Shown: positions 8,521-19,480, numbered from the stretch's first letter. The stretch is DNA of 64,000 bases from DATFVJ01 sp963851085 (GCA_963851085.1 CAWKNX010000016.1:310001-374000), one strand, 5' to 3'. Made by a program: numbers and translations. Notes: generated by a model not told the origin, from the sequence alone.

Positions 8521-9020
8521 CCCGTCTGACGGCGAAGTGCCAGGCAGCATCGCGCCAGTAGTTGTGCTGCACGATCACGGCTGGATCCTCGATGACCTCG
8601 CCGCCAAGGAAGTTCTCGTCATCGTCGAAGTGCATCCGCACCAGCATGCGTGAATCGAACAGCCAGTAGTCGTAGTCCGGCAGGTCCGCACGGCTCGGTC
8701 GCGCGTCAGGTAGCGGATGTCCTCGCCCGCCGCGTTGGTGTGCCGCGAGCAGAACACGCCGAAGCGGCTGTAGTCAGTGAGCGGCATGCTCACCACTCGC
8801 ACGCGCGTGAACTGGCGCCCTTCGGCCGTAGCCTCGCGGATCATGGTCAACCAGTTCTGAAACCAGCCCAGGTCAACCGGCTCTCCAGCGATGAACTGCC
8901 GCAAGGCTCCCGTCTCGTTAGCCGACTTGTACTGGTCGCGTGTCTCCAGACGGAAGGCCGTGTGCTCGAAGTCACGAAAGAGCTGACCGAACTGGCGGCC
9001 AGGCTGGATGAGCTGAGTCA
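8501..9020 (-). pseudogene. DUF6879 family protein, frameshifted
   Basis: The frame reads FGQLFRDFEHTAFRLETRDQ, then LGWFQNWLTMIREATAEGR, VVSMPLTDYSRFGVFCSRH and AAGEDIRYLTRDRA, typical of the DUF6879 family. Near 8685 it shifts by one base into ADLPDYDYWLFDSRMLV, MHFDDDENFLGGEVIEDP and AAWHFAVRRDDFASN, ending at TAG 8501. The start overlaps the stop of the upstream gene, where only a CTG is available, so the true start is unclear. The 3' end overlaps the XRE start by about 20 nt. Molecular role unknown; the family travels with XRE regulators. Confidence 0.72.
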
Positions 9021-9242
9021 GCGTCCCTCCTGATCACGCAGGTAGAACGCCAGCACGTCCTCGGGGATCTCCACCAGGGCCTCGCCGTCGGGCACTGGGC
9101 CAACGTCCGCCAGCGCCTGCGGATCGGTTACCACCCAGCCCTGCGCGATGTACGTCTTACGGTCACGACGGTCGGTCGCGAACATAGTGGGCGACTGGCC
9201 CTCCTGGGAGCCGGGGTCGGTTCCAAGAAACCGTGCACGCAT
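9018..9242 (-). CDS. small conserved actinomycete protein, 74 aa
   Basis: ATG 9242 after GAAAGGAAG opens MRARFLGTDPGSQEGQSPTM and continues FATDRRDRKTYIAQGWVVTD, EIPEDVLAFYLRDQEGR. Short proteins of this pattern precede DUF6879 and XRE/DUF5753 genes in many actinomycetes, so this is the first gene of the regulator triplet. The stop overlaps the DUF6879 start. The frame is intact. Function unknown. Confidence 0.7.
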   Translation of the reverse strand: MRARFLGTDPGSQEGQSPTMFATDRRDRKTYIAQGWVVTDPQALADVGPVPDGEALVEIPEDVLAFYLRDQEGR

Positions 9243-9410
9243 GATCTTCCTTTCGCGAAGATTCGGCGAATGTTCTCGGTCATGGTGACGGAGGAGGGCG
9301 GGTTCGTCAACAGGCGTCGCCCCCTGGAACCCCGGCGGCCCACCCCGACCTGGGCGGCGCATGCTCGCGGGCCGCAGGCCCGGTCCTTGGGGGCGGGCGT
9401 GGCGGGTGGG

Positions 9411-10913
9411 TTATGCGCTGGGCTCGCACCAGTGGCGCACGGCCTGGCGGGCCGCCAGTGCGCGGGCCTGCGGGCTGCGCTCATCGGTCGCCCACGCCAC
9501 ATACCCATCGGGCCGGACGAGCGTGGCGGGCGGTAACACACCGGGCTTGCAGCCGGTGTAGGTGACCGCCTTGACGTGCTTGGGAAGATCATCTGTGTCA
9601 ATCACCTGGCCGGCGTCCGCGCCGCGAGGTGTTTCCTGGAGCAGCACGAAGCGCCCTTCGTGGAAGAATTCGGCGACCCGCACGGCCGGCCAGTCGGCCC
9701 GGGTCACGCGGCAGCCCGGCAGCCGCGCGCCAGCCATCCGATGCGCGCCCGCACCCGAAGGCGGGTAGCTGATCGCCACGCCCGAATAGTGCCTGGCCAG
9801 CCACGTCTGGACCGGCGGCAGCGGCGCCACGGCCCGGTGGGCGAACCACCGCAGCGCCTTCTTGCGCGCGGTACGCGCGGTATTGAGCCTGAACTGCCTG
9901 CCGGTCAGCGCGAGGACCGCGGCGCCAACCGGATGACGCTCGGTGTGGTAGGAGTCGAGCAGGTGATCGGGCGCCCACCCAGCGAGCGCCGCCCCCAGCT
10001 TCCAGCCGAGGTTCACGGCGTCCTGCAATCCTGTGTTCATCCCCTGGGCACCCGCGGGCGAATGCGTGTGCGCCGCGTCGCCGGCGAGGAAGACCCTGCC
10101 GTTCCGGTAGGCGGGCACCTGGCGGCTCTCGCTGCGGTACCTGCTGGACCAGTACAAGTCCCTTGGGCCGAAATCCTGGCCGGTGATGCGGATCAGCCCG
10201 TCCCGGACCTCGCCGAGCGTCACCGGTTCGGTCACCGGGGCGTCGGCCCGCGCGTAGTCGTAGAGCACGACGCGGCACGAACCGTCGCGGAATGGGAACA
10301 CCAGCAGCATGCCGCGGTCCGACAGGTCGCCATAGGCGTCCGTCATGGGCAGCCCGTCCAGGTACACGTCGGCCAGGGTGACGGAACCAGGATTTGGGAA
10401 GCCGGGAAAGGGTACACCCAGCGCCTGCCGCACGAAACTGCGGATGCCGTCACAGCCCACCACGTACGCCGCGTGGGTGACCGTCCCATCTTCGGCGGTT
10501 AACCGGACCTCGTCGGCGTGCTGATCGATTCCCGCCACAGCGGTGGACCACCGGATCTCGGCGCCGAGTTCGAGCGCCCTGGCGGCGAGAAGCTCCTCGA
10601 TCTCGCTCTGGCGCATGTCGAGCAGGTAAGCGAAATCGGAATCCAGTCTGGCCAGGTCGATGGCCGTGCCCTTGAGCCCGAGCGGAAAGCTGCGCACCGG
10701 CAGCCCCGCGGCGGCGAACCTCCCGGCCTCGCCACGCAGGTCGAGCATTTCCATGCTCCTGGCGTGCAAGCAGATGGCGCGCGAGTCGGTCCGCAACGCC
10801 GGGCGCCGTTCAAACACCCGGCACGGCACGCCCGCAAGCGCCAGCTCGGCCGCGAGATACAGACCCGTGGGCCCCGCGCCGACGACAGCGACGCCGGGCC
10901 TACGTGCGGCCAC
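9411..10913 (-). CDS. class A FAD-dependent monooxygenase, 500 aa
   Basis: Flavoprotein aromatic hydroxylase of the PheA/TfdB and MhpA type. Visible are the N-terminal Rossmann GVAVVGAGPTGLYLAAELAL (GxGxxG), the DG motif CDGIRSFVRQALG near residue 155 and the GD motif VFLAGDAAHTHSPAGAQG, followed by MNTGLQDAVNLGWKL. A thioredoxin-like C-terminal domain ends CEPSA. Such enzymes use NAD(P)H and O2 to hydroxylate phenolic or polyketide substrates. The gene stands alone, with no ring-cleavage neighbours, so the substrate is unknown. It is clean in frame, in contrast to the cassette on its 3' side. Confidence 0.88.
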   Translation of the reverse strand: MAARRPGVAVVGAGPTGLYLAAELALAGVPCRVFERRPALRTDSRAICLHARSMEMLDLRGEAGRFAAAGLPVRSFPLGLKGTAIDLARLDSDFAYLLDMRQSEIEELLAARALELGAEIRWSTAVAGIDQHADEVRLTAEDGTVTHAAYVVGCDGIRSFVRQALGVPFPGFPNPGSVTLADVYLDGLPMTDAYGDLSDRGMLLVFPFRDGSCRVVLYDYARADAPVTEPVTLGEVRDGLIRITGQDFGPRDLYWSSRYRSESRQVPAYRNGRVFLAGDAAHTHSPAGAQGMNTGLQDAVNLGWKLGAALAGWAPDHLLDSYHTERHPVGAAVLALTGRQFRLNTARTARKKALRWFAHRAVAPLPPVQTWLARHYSGVAISYPPSGAGAHRMAGARLPGCRVTRADWPAVRVAEFFHEGRFVLLQETPRGADAGQVIDTDDLPKHVKAVTYTGCKPGVLPPATLVRPDGYVAWATDERSPQARALAARQAVRHWCEPSA

Positions 10914-11065
10914 GGCGCGTCCTCCTCGTCACAAGGTGGGCCATTTCGAGATCAGCGCATGTAAAGTTCAGGCTAGTCAGCAGGTGTGTCCGTCGAGACA
11001 ATCCATGGTCTATCACAGAATGAGCCAGAATCGCCGTACCGGGCCGGGTGACAGGAGCGAGGCAA

Positions 11066-13234
11066 GTGGCAGCTGGGATGGTCGGTGAGAGCACAGTGCC
11101 CGAGCCGGGCGCGCCGTCTCCGCCGGGCCAGGGACAGTTGTCCAGCTTGTCCGCACGGACGTTGGTGCTCGGAGTGGATCGCTCTGGTCACATCCTGCAA
11201 CACGACAGGGCCGCACCTGGCGCGCTCGGGTTCAAGGGTGAGGATCTGCTCGGCGCCGATCTCGGTGATCTCGTCGCCGAGCCGCAGGAACAGCGGACGG
11301 CGCTGAAAGGGCTTCTCGAGGCGGTCCGCACCGATCGTGAGAACACGGTGATGCTCACGATCAAGTGCAGCAACGAGTCGGCGACGGACGCGATCGTCAC
11401 CGTCCAGCCGGTGTGCGCGAGCCAGCCTGGCCCCGCGGCGCTCGTGGTGATCCGCATTCCCCCCTCCAACGAGGAGCGGTTCCTCGATCCGGCGCTGATG
11501 CGGCGCGCCTTGCTCGACGACTCGTTCACCCGGGCCGGCGCGACACTCGACCTCGATCAGATGGCGCGCGGGCTGGTCAACGTCCTCGTGCCGCATTTCA
11601 GCAACGTCGGCGCCCTGCTCGTGCTCGAGAGCCTGGTGGGCGCCGACGAGAGCCCGGTCTTCGCTCCGGACGGTTCGCACACTGTCAGGCGGCTCGCCGT
11701 CGCCTACGACGACTCCAACCAGGCGTGGGACGCGACGTTCCCCACCGGTGAGCTCCTCAGCTACCCGCCGGGAACGATGTACGTGCGGTGCATGGACTCG
11801 AGCAAGCCGGTTCTCGAAGCCAACTTCGCCGCCGAGGACGCGACACGTCTCGCGAAGTCCTGGCGGCGCATGCCCGTCGCGCGGTTGCTTTCCGGCTCAT
11901 CGATGCTCTTGCTGCCACTCATCGCGGGCGGCGTCACGCTCGGCTTCTTTGTGTGCACGCGCAAGCCCGGTTACCGGCGGTTCGACGCGTACGACACCGA
12001 GATCGGCATGGAGTTCGCGTCACGGGCGGCGATTTTCATCGACACCGCGCGGCGCTTCAGCCGCGAACGCGCGACAGCGCTCACACTTCAGCGCAGCATG
12101 CTGCCGACCGGTCTTTCCGCACCATCGTCTGTCGAGGTCAGGCACCGCTACCTGCCGGCGAGCAAGCTGATCGAAGTCGGGGGCGACTGGTACGAGTCGA
12201 TCGCGCTGCCAGGGGCGCGTGTGGCGCTCGTCGTCGGCGACGTGGCGGGCCACGGTGTGCGCGCCGCCGTCACCATGGGGCGGCTCCGTACCGCCATCCA
12301 GACCCTCGCCAGGCTGGAGCTGTCGCCCGCCGAGTCACTCCAGCAACTCGACGAGCTCATGCGGACGCTCGGCGAGCGGGAACCCCACTTCGCGACGTGC
12401 GCCTACGCCGTATTCGACGCGGTCAACGGCACTTGTGAGGTCGCCTCGGCCGGGCACCTGCCGCCGCTGCTCGTACGGCCGGACGGCAGCAGCATCTTCC
12501 TGGACGTCCCGCCCGCGCCGCCGCTCGGCGTCGGTGAAGGGCCGATCCAGAGCCAGGAGTTCACGATCGACGACGGCAGCCTGTTCGTGCTCTACACCGA
12601 CGGGCTCGTGGAGAAGCGCGACCGTGACATCGACGAGGGGCTCGAGCGCCTGCGCGGGATCTTCGGCGCCGACTCACTGTCGCGTCCGCTGGAGGACCTG
12701 TGCAAGGCGACCCTGGACGGCGTCTACGCCGACCAGCAGCGCGACGACATCGCCGTGCTGATCGCGCGCCTGCGGCGGCTGCCAAGCGACCATCACGTCA
12801 CCTGGACGCTTGACGCTGATCCTGTCTCGGTGGGTGCGGCGCGCGCACTCGTCCGCGCGGCGCTGAAGCAGTGGGACCTGGCCGAGCTTTCCGGCACGAC
12901 GGAGCTGCTCGTTTCCGAGCTTGTGACCAACGCGCTGCGCTACGCGAGCGGGCAGATCACGGTCCGCCTCGTCCTGGAGCACACGCTGGTGTGCGAGGTG
13001 CTTGACGACTCCGCCGCGCTGCCGAGGCTCCGGCACGTGGGCACCGACGACGAGTCCGGCCGCGGTCTGCACGTCGTCGGCCAGTTCGCCAAGCGGTGGG
13101 GCACCCGCAGGACCGCCGCGGGCAAGGTGGTCTGGTGTGAACAGCCAATCCCCACCGCCGGGCCTGACGTATCGGCCGCCGGGGATGACCCATACGCCAC
13201 AGATTCGCACGAGCCGTTTCCCGCCCGTCCATAG
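11066..13234 (+). CDS. PP2C/SpoIIE phosphatase with PAS, GAF and HATPase domains
   Basis: Cytoplasmic multidomain regulator of about 720 residues. In order: a PAS-like sensor (LGVDRSGHILQHDRAAPGAL), a GAF-like sensor (about residues 145-325), the SpoIIE/PP2C phosphatase core (VGGDWYESIALPG, ALVVGDVAGHGVRAAVTMGR near residue 388, LYTDGLVEKRD) and a C-terminal RsbW-type ATPase (ELLVSELVTNALRYA near residue 612, ESGRGLHVV). It probably controls phosphorylation of an anti-sigma antagonist, joining kinase and phosphatase in one chain. GTG 11066 after AGGAGCGAGG is preferred; GTG 11048 is also in frame. No antagonist gene is adjacent. Confidence 0.9.
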   Translation: MAAGMVGESTVPEPGAPSPPGQGQLSSLSARTLVLGVDRSGHILQHDRAAPGALGFKGEDLLGADLGDLVAEPQEQRTALKGLLEAVRTDRENTVMLTIKCSNESATDAIVTVQPVCASQPGPAALVVIRIPPSNEERFLDPALMRRALLDDSFTRAGATLDLDQMARGLVNVLVPHFSNVGALLVLESLVGADESPVFAPDGSHTVRRLAVAYDDSNQAWDATFPTGELLSYPPGTMYVRCMDSSKPVLEANFAAEDATRLAKSWRRMPVARLLSGSSMLLLPLIAGGVTLGFFVCTRKPGYRRFDAYDTEIGMEFASRAAIFIDTARRFSRERATALTLQRSMLPTGLSAPSSVEVRHRYLPASKLIEVGGDWYESIALPGARVALVVGDVAGHGVRAAVTMGRLRTAIQTLARLELSPAESLQQLDELMRTLGEREPHFATCAYAVFDAVNGTCEVASAGHLPPLLVRPDGSSIFLDVPPAPPLGVGEGPIQSQEFTIDDGSLFVLYTDGLVEKRDRDIDEGLERLRGIFGADSLSRPLEDLCKATLDGVYADQQRDDIAVLIARLRRLPSDHHVTWTLDADPVSVGAARALVRAALKQWDLAELSGTTELLVSELVTNALRYASGQITVRLVLEHTLVCEVLDDSAALPRLRHVGTDDESGRGLHVVGQFAKRWGTRRTAAGKVVWCEQPIPTAGPDVSAAGDDPYATDSHEPFPARP

Positions 13235-13339
13235 CTGGCTCAGAAGTAGCGCAAACAGACCACAGAATCACGCAGCCGATGCTGTTTGTCATGCACAACC
13301 GGCGGCTTGCCGGTCCCCCTGGCCAACATGGAGGCTGTC

Positions 13340-13507
13340 ATGACGAACCTTGTGTGGCTCAACATCCCGCTGTGCGCGATCGCGTTCATCGCCACGGTGG
13401 GCATCCCCATTCGGCTCGTGCTCACCGACCCCGGCAGGAGGGCGCGCCGGGCCGGCGCGGACACGAGCGCGCGCAGGCCTGACCGCGACTACGAACTCGC
13501 CGCGTAG
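13340..13507 (+). CDS. small single-span membrane protein, 55 aa
   Basis: ATG 13340 is preceded by GGAGG six bases upstream. The protein reads MTNLVWLNIPLCAIAFIATV, then GIPIRLVLTDPGRRARRAG and a charged tail ending DYELAA. One hydrophobic helix (about residues 4-28) followed by Arg-rich residues predicts a single membrane segment with the C-terminus in the cytoplasm. It lies about 100 nt after the phosphatase gene and could be co-transcribed. No family is recognised. Confidence 0.6.
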   Translation: MTNLVWLNIPLCAIAFIATVGIPIRLVLTDPGRRARRAGADTSARRPDRDYELAA

Positions 13508-13560
13508 TTCGCGGCAGCGTTCCCCACAAAACCCATAAATCTGGGAAACAAACGCGGCAG

Positions 13561-13591
13561 GCGGCCGGGGCGGGCTGACCGCCCCGGCCGC
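13561..13591 (+). terminator. strong GC hairpin after the small membrane protein gene
   Basis: GCGGCCGGGGCGG (13561-13573) pairs perfectly with CCGCCCCGGCCGC (13579-13591) across a 5-nt loop. There is no U-run, as is common in actinomycete terminators. Confidence 0.55.
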
Positions 13592-13630
13592 ATGGCGGCC
13601 GGCCACCCGTCCTTCACCGCCATCTACCAG

Positions 13631-13662
13631 GCGCGATCGCCGGCACGCGCCGGCGATCGCGC
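13631..13662. repeat. 14-bp perfect inverted repeat
   Basis: GCGCGATCGCCGGC (13631-13644) and its exact reverse complement (13649-13662) with a 4-nt loop, in the spacer before the LCP gene. It may be a second terminator or a cruciform-forming site. Confidence 0.5.
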
Positions 13663-13777
13663 CCGGTCGCGGCCCAGGCCGTCATGAGCAACGTGTCACA
13701 GCGGGCCGTGGCACGGCCTATGGTGAAACAGTCCAAGTGACGCCAAGTGGCAATCGCACGCGCGAGGTACCGACATC

Positions 13778-14965
13778 ATGGACGGGTATCCGGACGACTG
13801 GTTCCGTCCCGACCGCCCCGGAGCTGGCGGAGCGGGGGACCGGGGCGCCTGGGGCGGCGAACGAGGCCCCGCTGGCGATCCGACCGTTCAGCTCCCGTAC
13901 GCAGGTGCGCCAAGCCGCGCCGCCGCCGCCCGCTCGGCACAGGGCGCGCCCCCGGGCACGGACTGGCCGGACCAGCCGCTGCCCCGCCGCACACGTGTAC
14001 GCGGCAGCGGCCGGCGCGGGCGGCGCGTGGTCAAGATCATCGCAGCTCTCGTGGCACTGGTGCTCGTCGGCACGATCGGCATGTATTTCTACCTCGACTC
14101 CAAGCTGAACAGGGTGGCCGTATTCGCCGACTACACGGGCCGCCCAACCGCATCCGCGGGCCAGAACTGGCTCGTCACCGGATCGGACAGCCGCCAGGGC
14201 CTCACCAGGCAGCAGGAGAATCAGCTCGCGACCGGTCACGACATCACCGGCCAGCGATCCGACACGATCATGTTGCTGCATATCGGCGGCGGCACGCCCA
14301 CGCTGGTGAGCCTGCCACGTGACCTCTACGTGGACATCCCTGGCTACGGGATGAACAAGATCAACGCGGCGTTCTCACTCGGCGGCCCGAAGCTGCTCGC
14401 TGAGACCGTACAGAACTACACGGGCCTGCGCGTCGACCACTACATGGGGATCGGGTTCGGCGGGCTGGTCAACGTAGTGGACTCGGTCGGCGGCGTGAAC
14501 ATCTGCGTCAAGAACGCGCTCGACGACCCGGCGTCCGGCCTCCACCTCAAGCCCGGCTGCCAGACACTGAACGGCGGCGAGGCGCTCGGCTACGTCCGGG
14601 ACCGCCATTCCTTCGGTGCCAGCGACCTGCAACGCGTGCAGGACCAGCGGACGTTCCTGAAGGCGCTGCTGTCCAAGGCGACCAGCCCCGCCGTGTTCCT
14701 CAACCCCTTTACCGCGGTCCCGACCGCCACCAGCTCGGCGGGCGCGCTGACCGTGGACCAGGGCACGCACCTGTACCAGCTGCTCCGCGTCGCATTCGCG
14801 CTGCGCGGCCCGCGGACCACCACGGTTCCCCTCGCGGGCAGCGAGACGACAGGGGTCGGCGATGTGCTGCTGACCGACCGTACGAAGGCGCTGCGGCTGT
14901 TCAACGCGCTCGGCAACGACCAGCCGGTACCCAAGGACCTGCTGACCGGCACGTCTGGTGCCTAA
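13778..14965 (+). CDS. LytR-CpsA-Psr (LCP) family protein, 395 aa
   Basis: Membrane-anchored phosphotransferase that attaches glycopolymers (wall teichoic acid, arabinogalactan or capsule) to peptidoglycan. It has a Pro/Gly-rich cytoplasmic N-terminus, one transmembrane helix (VVKIIAALVALVLVGTIGMY, about residues 84-104), then the extracellular LCP domain: GSDSRQGL, RSDTIMLLHI near residue 160, LVSLPRDLYVDIPGYGMNKI and YVRDRHSFGASDLQRVQDQR. The conserved Arg and Asp residues that bind polyprenyl pyrophosphate are present. ATG 13778 has only a weak ribosome-binding site. Next to a two-component system, which fits envelope homeostasis. Confidence 0.93.
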   Translation: MDGYPDDWFRPDRPGAGGAGDRGAWGGERGPAGDPTVQLPYAGAPSRAAAARSAQGAPPGTDWPDQPLPRRTRVRGSGRRGRRVVKIIAALVALVLVGTIGMYFYLDSKLNRVAVFADYTGRPTASAGQNWLVTGSDSRQGLTRQQENQLATGHDITGQRSDTIMLLHIGGGTPTLVSLPRDLYVDIPGYGMNKINAAFSLGGPKLLAETVQNYTGLRVDHYMGIGFGGLVNVVDSVGGVNICVKNALDDPASGLHLKPGCQTLNGGEALGYVRDRHSFGASDLQRVQDQRTFLKALLSKATSPAVFLNPFTAVPTATSSAGALTVDQGTHLYQLLRVAFALRGPRTTTVPLAGSETTGVGDVLLTDRTKALRLFNALGNDQPVPKDLLTGTSGA

Positions 14966-14967
14966 GA

Positions 14968-15124
14968 GGTCGCGCGGATAGGGCGTCGGATCAGTGAGCG
15001 GGTCATCCGCGCCCGGCTGGCAAGGCCGCAGCCCGAAGGCGTGCCTGGAAGGCACGTCGAGGGCGAGAACGCCGCCAGCCGGGATGCGGGGGCCCGCGAG
15101 CCCGGCAGTCCTATCCGCGCGACC
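14968..15124 (+). promoter_or_regulatory. nested inverted repeats; candidate structured leader of the response regulator
   Basis: The outer arms GGTCGCGCGGATAGG (14968-14982) and CCTATCCGCGCGACC (15110-15124) are exact complements 127 nt apart. Nested inside are CCCGGCTGGC (15012-15021) with GCCAGCCGGG (15074-15083), and centrally CGTGCC/GGCACG (15040-15045 and 15051-15056). Short hairpins fit at 14998-15010 and 15087-15104. The set is compatible with one multi-branched RNA just before the response regulator start at 15191. Not matched to a known riboswitch. Confidence 0.45.
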
Positions 15125-15190
15125 GCTGAGCAGAGTCGGTTCTCAGCGAGTCTCCAGGGATCGTTCAGGCCGGTGGGCGACGATGGTGTC

Positions 15191-15927
15191 ATGAACAAGG
15201 CGTCGGGTAACGGTGAGCGGACCGTGGGGGACACTGCCAGGCTGCTGGTCGTCGAGGACGAGCCGAGCATCTGTGAGCTGCTCGCCGCCAGCCTGCGGTA
15301 CGCGGGCTTTCAGGTGGTCACGGCCGCGGCGGGGAACGAGGCCGTGGAGAAGGCGGTCAGGCACCGGCCGGATCTCATCGTGCTTGACATCATGCTTCCC
15401 GATATGGACGGGTTCGACGTGGTCCGGCGGCTGCGCAGCGGCGGCGCGCACACCCCCGTGGTGTTCCTGACGGCGCGCGACGCGACCGAGGACAAGATCC
15501 GCGGGCTGACGCTCGGCGGTGACGACTACGTGACCAAGCCATTCAGCCTGGAAGAAGTGATCGCCCGGATCCGCGCGGTGCTGCGGCGCACGCGGGGCGA
15601 CGCGCAGGAACCGTCGCCGCGGCTCAAGTTCGCCGACCTGGAACTGGACGAGGAGAGCCACGAGGTCTGGCGCGGTGGCGCGTCCGTCCAGCTCTCGCCC
15701 ACCGAGTTCAAGCTGCTCCGCTACTTCATGACGAACGCGAACCGGGTCCTGTCGAAGACACAGATCCTCGATCACGTGTGGAACTACGACTTCCGTGGGG
15801 ACACCGGAATCGTGGAGTCCTACGTTTCCGTACTGAGGCGCAAGGTCGACACGGCCGAGCCGCGGCTCATCCACACCCTGCGGGGGGTGGGGTACGTGCT
15901 GCGCCTGCCACCCGCGGCGGCCACCTA

Positions 15928-15928
<1 letters not shown>
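15191..15928 (+). CDS. OmpR-family response regulator, 245 aa
   Basis: DNA-binding output of a two-component system. The receiver domain shows RLLVVEDEPSICELL (acidic pocket), LIVLDIMLPDMDGFD (phospho-acceptor Asp), VVFLTARDATEDKI and GGDDYVTKPFSLEEV (conserved Lys). The C-terminal winged helix has LSPTEFKLLRYFMTN and GIVESYVSVLRRKVD, ending GVGYVLRLPP. ATG 15191 is chosen because the conserved domain begins shortly after it; in-frame sequence before it belongs to the leader repeats. The stop TAG overlaps the GTG of the kinase gene by one base, so the pair is translationally coupled. It resembles the TrcR/MprA-type actinobacterial regulators. Confidence 0.94.
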
Positions 15929-17674
<1,746 letters not shown>

Positions 17675-18034
17675 GCGCCGACCGGGAGGTCGCGGGGCGG
17701 GCGACACTACACTGCAGTCCGGATCATTGCCGCATGTCATCGTCGCCTGGAGCAGGACGCGGGGAGCGGTGTTCGGGCCACAGAGCTATGTCGTGTTGCG
17801 CTCCTTGCCGCCGCCGTCGCGGCGGGGATCCACCTGCCGCTGCGCGGCGAGCACATCGCGGTCCGCATCGCCGCGGCGACACCCTTCGTCGCGGTCGCGC
17901 TGCTCGGTAGGGGACATCCCGCAATTCCCCGCACGCCCGCCGCAGTCCGGCAAGCGCGCACCACCCGGCAGCCGTTCGGGATCGGTTTTGGGTCTGGGCG
18001 GCGCGCGAGTCCTGACCGGCCGCAAGGAGCGACG
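17675..18034 (+). other. 360-bp spacer, no confident gene
   Basis: No complete gene is seen. One plus-strand frame reads LCRVALLAAAVAAGIHLPL and IAAATPFVAVALLGRGHPA, resembling the hydrophobic N-terminus of membrane-anchored endonuclease/exonuclease/phosphatase proteins, but it lacks a catalytic domain and runs into the next gene. It may be a remnant. The last bases provide the AAGGAG site of the following gene. Confidence 0.3.
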
Positions 18035-19411
18035 TTGAACGGATACCGCACGCTCTCGTTCTGGCACGACACCGTGCCAGATGCGCTCGAGCCGGGCCCA
18101 TCCCTGCCCGGAGACATCGACGTTGACGTGGCCATCGCCGGCGGCGGCTTCACCGGCCTGTGGACCGCGTATTACCTGCGCAAGTCCGATCCCGGGCTGC
18201 GGATCGCCGTGCTCGAGCGTGAGATTGCCGGATTCGGCGCGTCGGGCAGAAACGGGGGCTGGTGCTCCGCGCTGTTTCCCGCTTCACTGGGCAAGCTCGC
18301 GCGGATGTCCGGGCGGCCGGCCGCCGTCGCCATGCATCGGGCCGTGCAGGCGACCGTCGACGAGGTCGGCCGCGTCGTGGCGGCCGAGGACATCGACTGC
18401 CACTGGTCCAAGGGCGGAACCGTCCAGCTGGCCCGCTCACAGCCCCAGCTCATGCGCGCGAAGGAAGAGGTGGCGGAGGCGCGTGCGTTCGGTTTCGGCG
18501 GGGAGGACCTGCGGCTGCTCAGCGCGAGCGAGGCGAGCGCCATGCTCGCAGCGGCTGGCGTTGTCGGCGGCACCTACACGCCGCACTGCGCTGCCATCCA
18601 TCCGGCCAGGCTCGCCCGCGGCCTCGCCGCGACGGTGCGGCGCCTCGGCGTGGCGCTGTACGAGCGGACGACGGCGACCTCCATCGAGCCGCGGCGGGTG
18701 CGGACGCCGGCGGGCACGGTGCGGGCCGAATACGTGATCCGTGCGACGGAGGGCTACACGCCGGGGCTCCCAGGGCTACGGCGCGCGATCGCGCCCGTGT
18801 ACTCCCTCATGATCGCCACGCAGCCGCTGCCAGCGAGCGTGTGGGATCAGATCGGGCTGACGCATCGCGCGACATTCTGCGATCACCGGCATGTGATCAT
18901 CTATGGCCAGCGGACCGCGGACGGCAGGTTCGCCTTCGGGGGCCGGGGCGCGCCGTACCACCTGGGCTCGAAGATCCGCCCCGAATTCGACCGCGAGCCG
19001 ACGGTGTTCCACGCACTGCGGAGCGCGATTGGCGAGATGTTCCCTGTTCTCGGCGACGTCGAGGTCACGCACGCGTGGGGCGGGCCCCTCGGCGTGCCGA
19101 GGGACTGGTGCGCGTCCGCGGGCCTGGACCGCCGCACCGGGCTCGGCTGGGCTGGCGGGTACGTCGGCGACGGGGTGGCAACGACCAACCTGGCCGGCCG
19201 CACGCTCACCGACTTGATCCTGGCCCGCGACACCAACCTGGTGACGCTACCGTGGGTGAATCACCACTCACGGCGCTGGGAGGTCGAGCCGCTGCGCTGG
19301 CTCGGCACCAATGCCGCGCTCAGGGCGATGGCGCACGCCGACCTGGTCGAGGCGCGCACGGGCCGGCCCGCGCGTTCCGCCGAGCTCATCAGCCGGCTGA
19401 TGGGCGGCTGA
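18035..19411 (+). CDS. FAD-dependent amine oxidase-like (DAO family), 458 aa
   Basis: Flavin oxidoreductase of the D-amino-acid-oxidase fold, nearest in layout to gamma-glutamylputrescine oxidase PuuB. TTG 18035 is preceded by AAGGAG with ideal spacing. VDVAIAGGGFTGLWTAYYL is the dinucleotide-binding motif (GxGxxG), EREIAGFGASGRNGGWCSAL the second FAD segment, and GWAGGYVGDGVATTNLAGRT the C-terminal FAD loop. Substrates of relatives are amines and amino acids. It is convergent with proA; the shared glutamate/putrescine theme is suggestive only. Intact. Confidence 0.87.
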   Translation: MNGYRTLSFWHDTVPDALEPGPSLPGDIDVDVAIAGGGFTGLWTAYYLRKSDPGLRIAVLEREIAGFGASGRNGGWCSALFPASLGKLARMSGRPAAVAMHRAVQATVDEVGRVVAAEDIDCHWSKGGTVQLARSQPQLMRAKEEVAEARAFGFGGEDLRLLSASEASAMLAAAGVVGGTYTPHCAAIHPARLARGLAATVRRLGVALYERTTATSIEPRRVRTPAGTVRAEYVIRATEGYTPGLPGLRRAIAPVYSLMIATQPLPASVWDQIGLTHRATFCDHRHVIIYGQRTADGRFAFGGRGAPYHLGSKIRPEFDREPTVFHALRSAIGEMFPVLGDVEVTHAWGGPLGVPRDWCASAGLDRRTGLGWAGGYVGDGVATTNLAGRTLTDLILARDTNLVTLPWVNHHSRRWEVEPLRWLGTNAALRAMAHADLVEARTGRPARSAELISRLMGG

Positions 19412-19480
19412 TCGGCTGATGGGCGGCTTGTGGGCTGCTCGCGGACGCTGGCGGGCGGCTGGGCACTGGCGGGCGCCTGA

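Noticed and set aside
13631..13662. Origin of replication or phage attachment site
   Set aside because: Only a single inverted repeat; no iterons, DnaA boxes or recombinase nearby.
13718..14281. Minus-strand open frame over the LCP gene
   Set aside because: Shadow of the LCP coding sequence; no recognisable domain.
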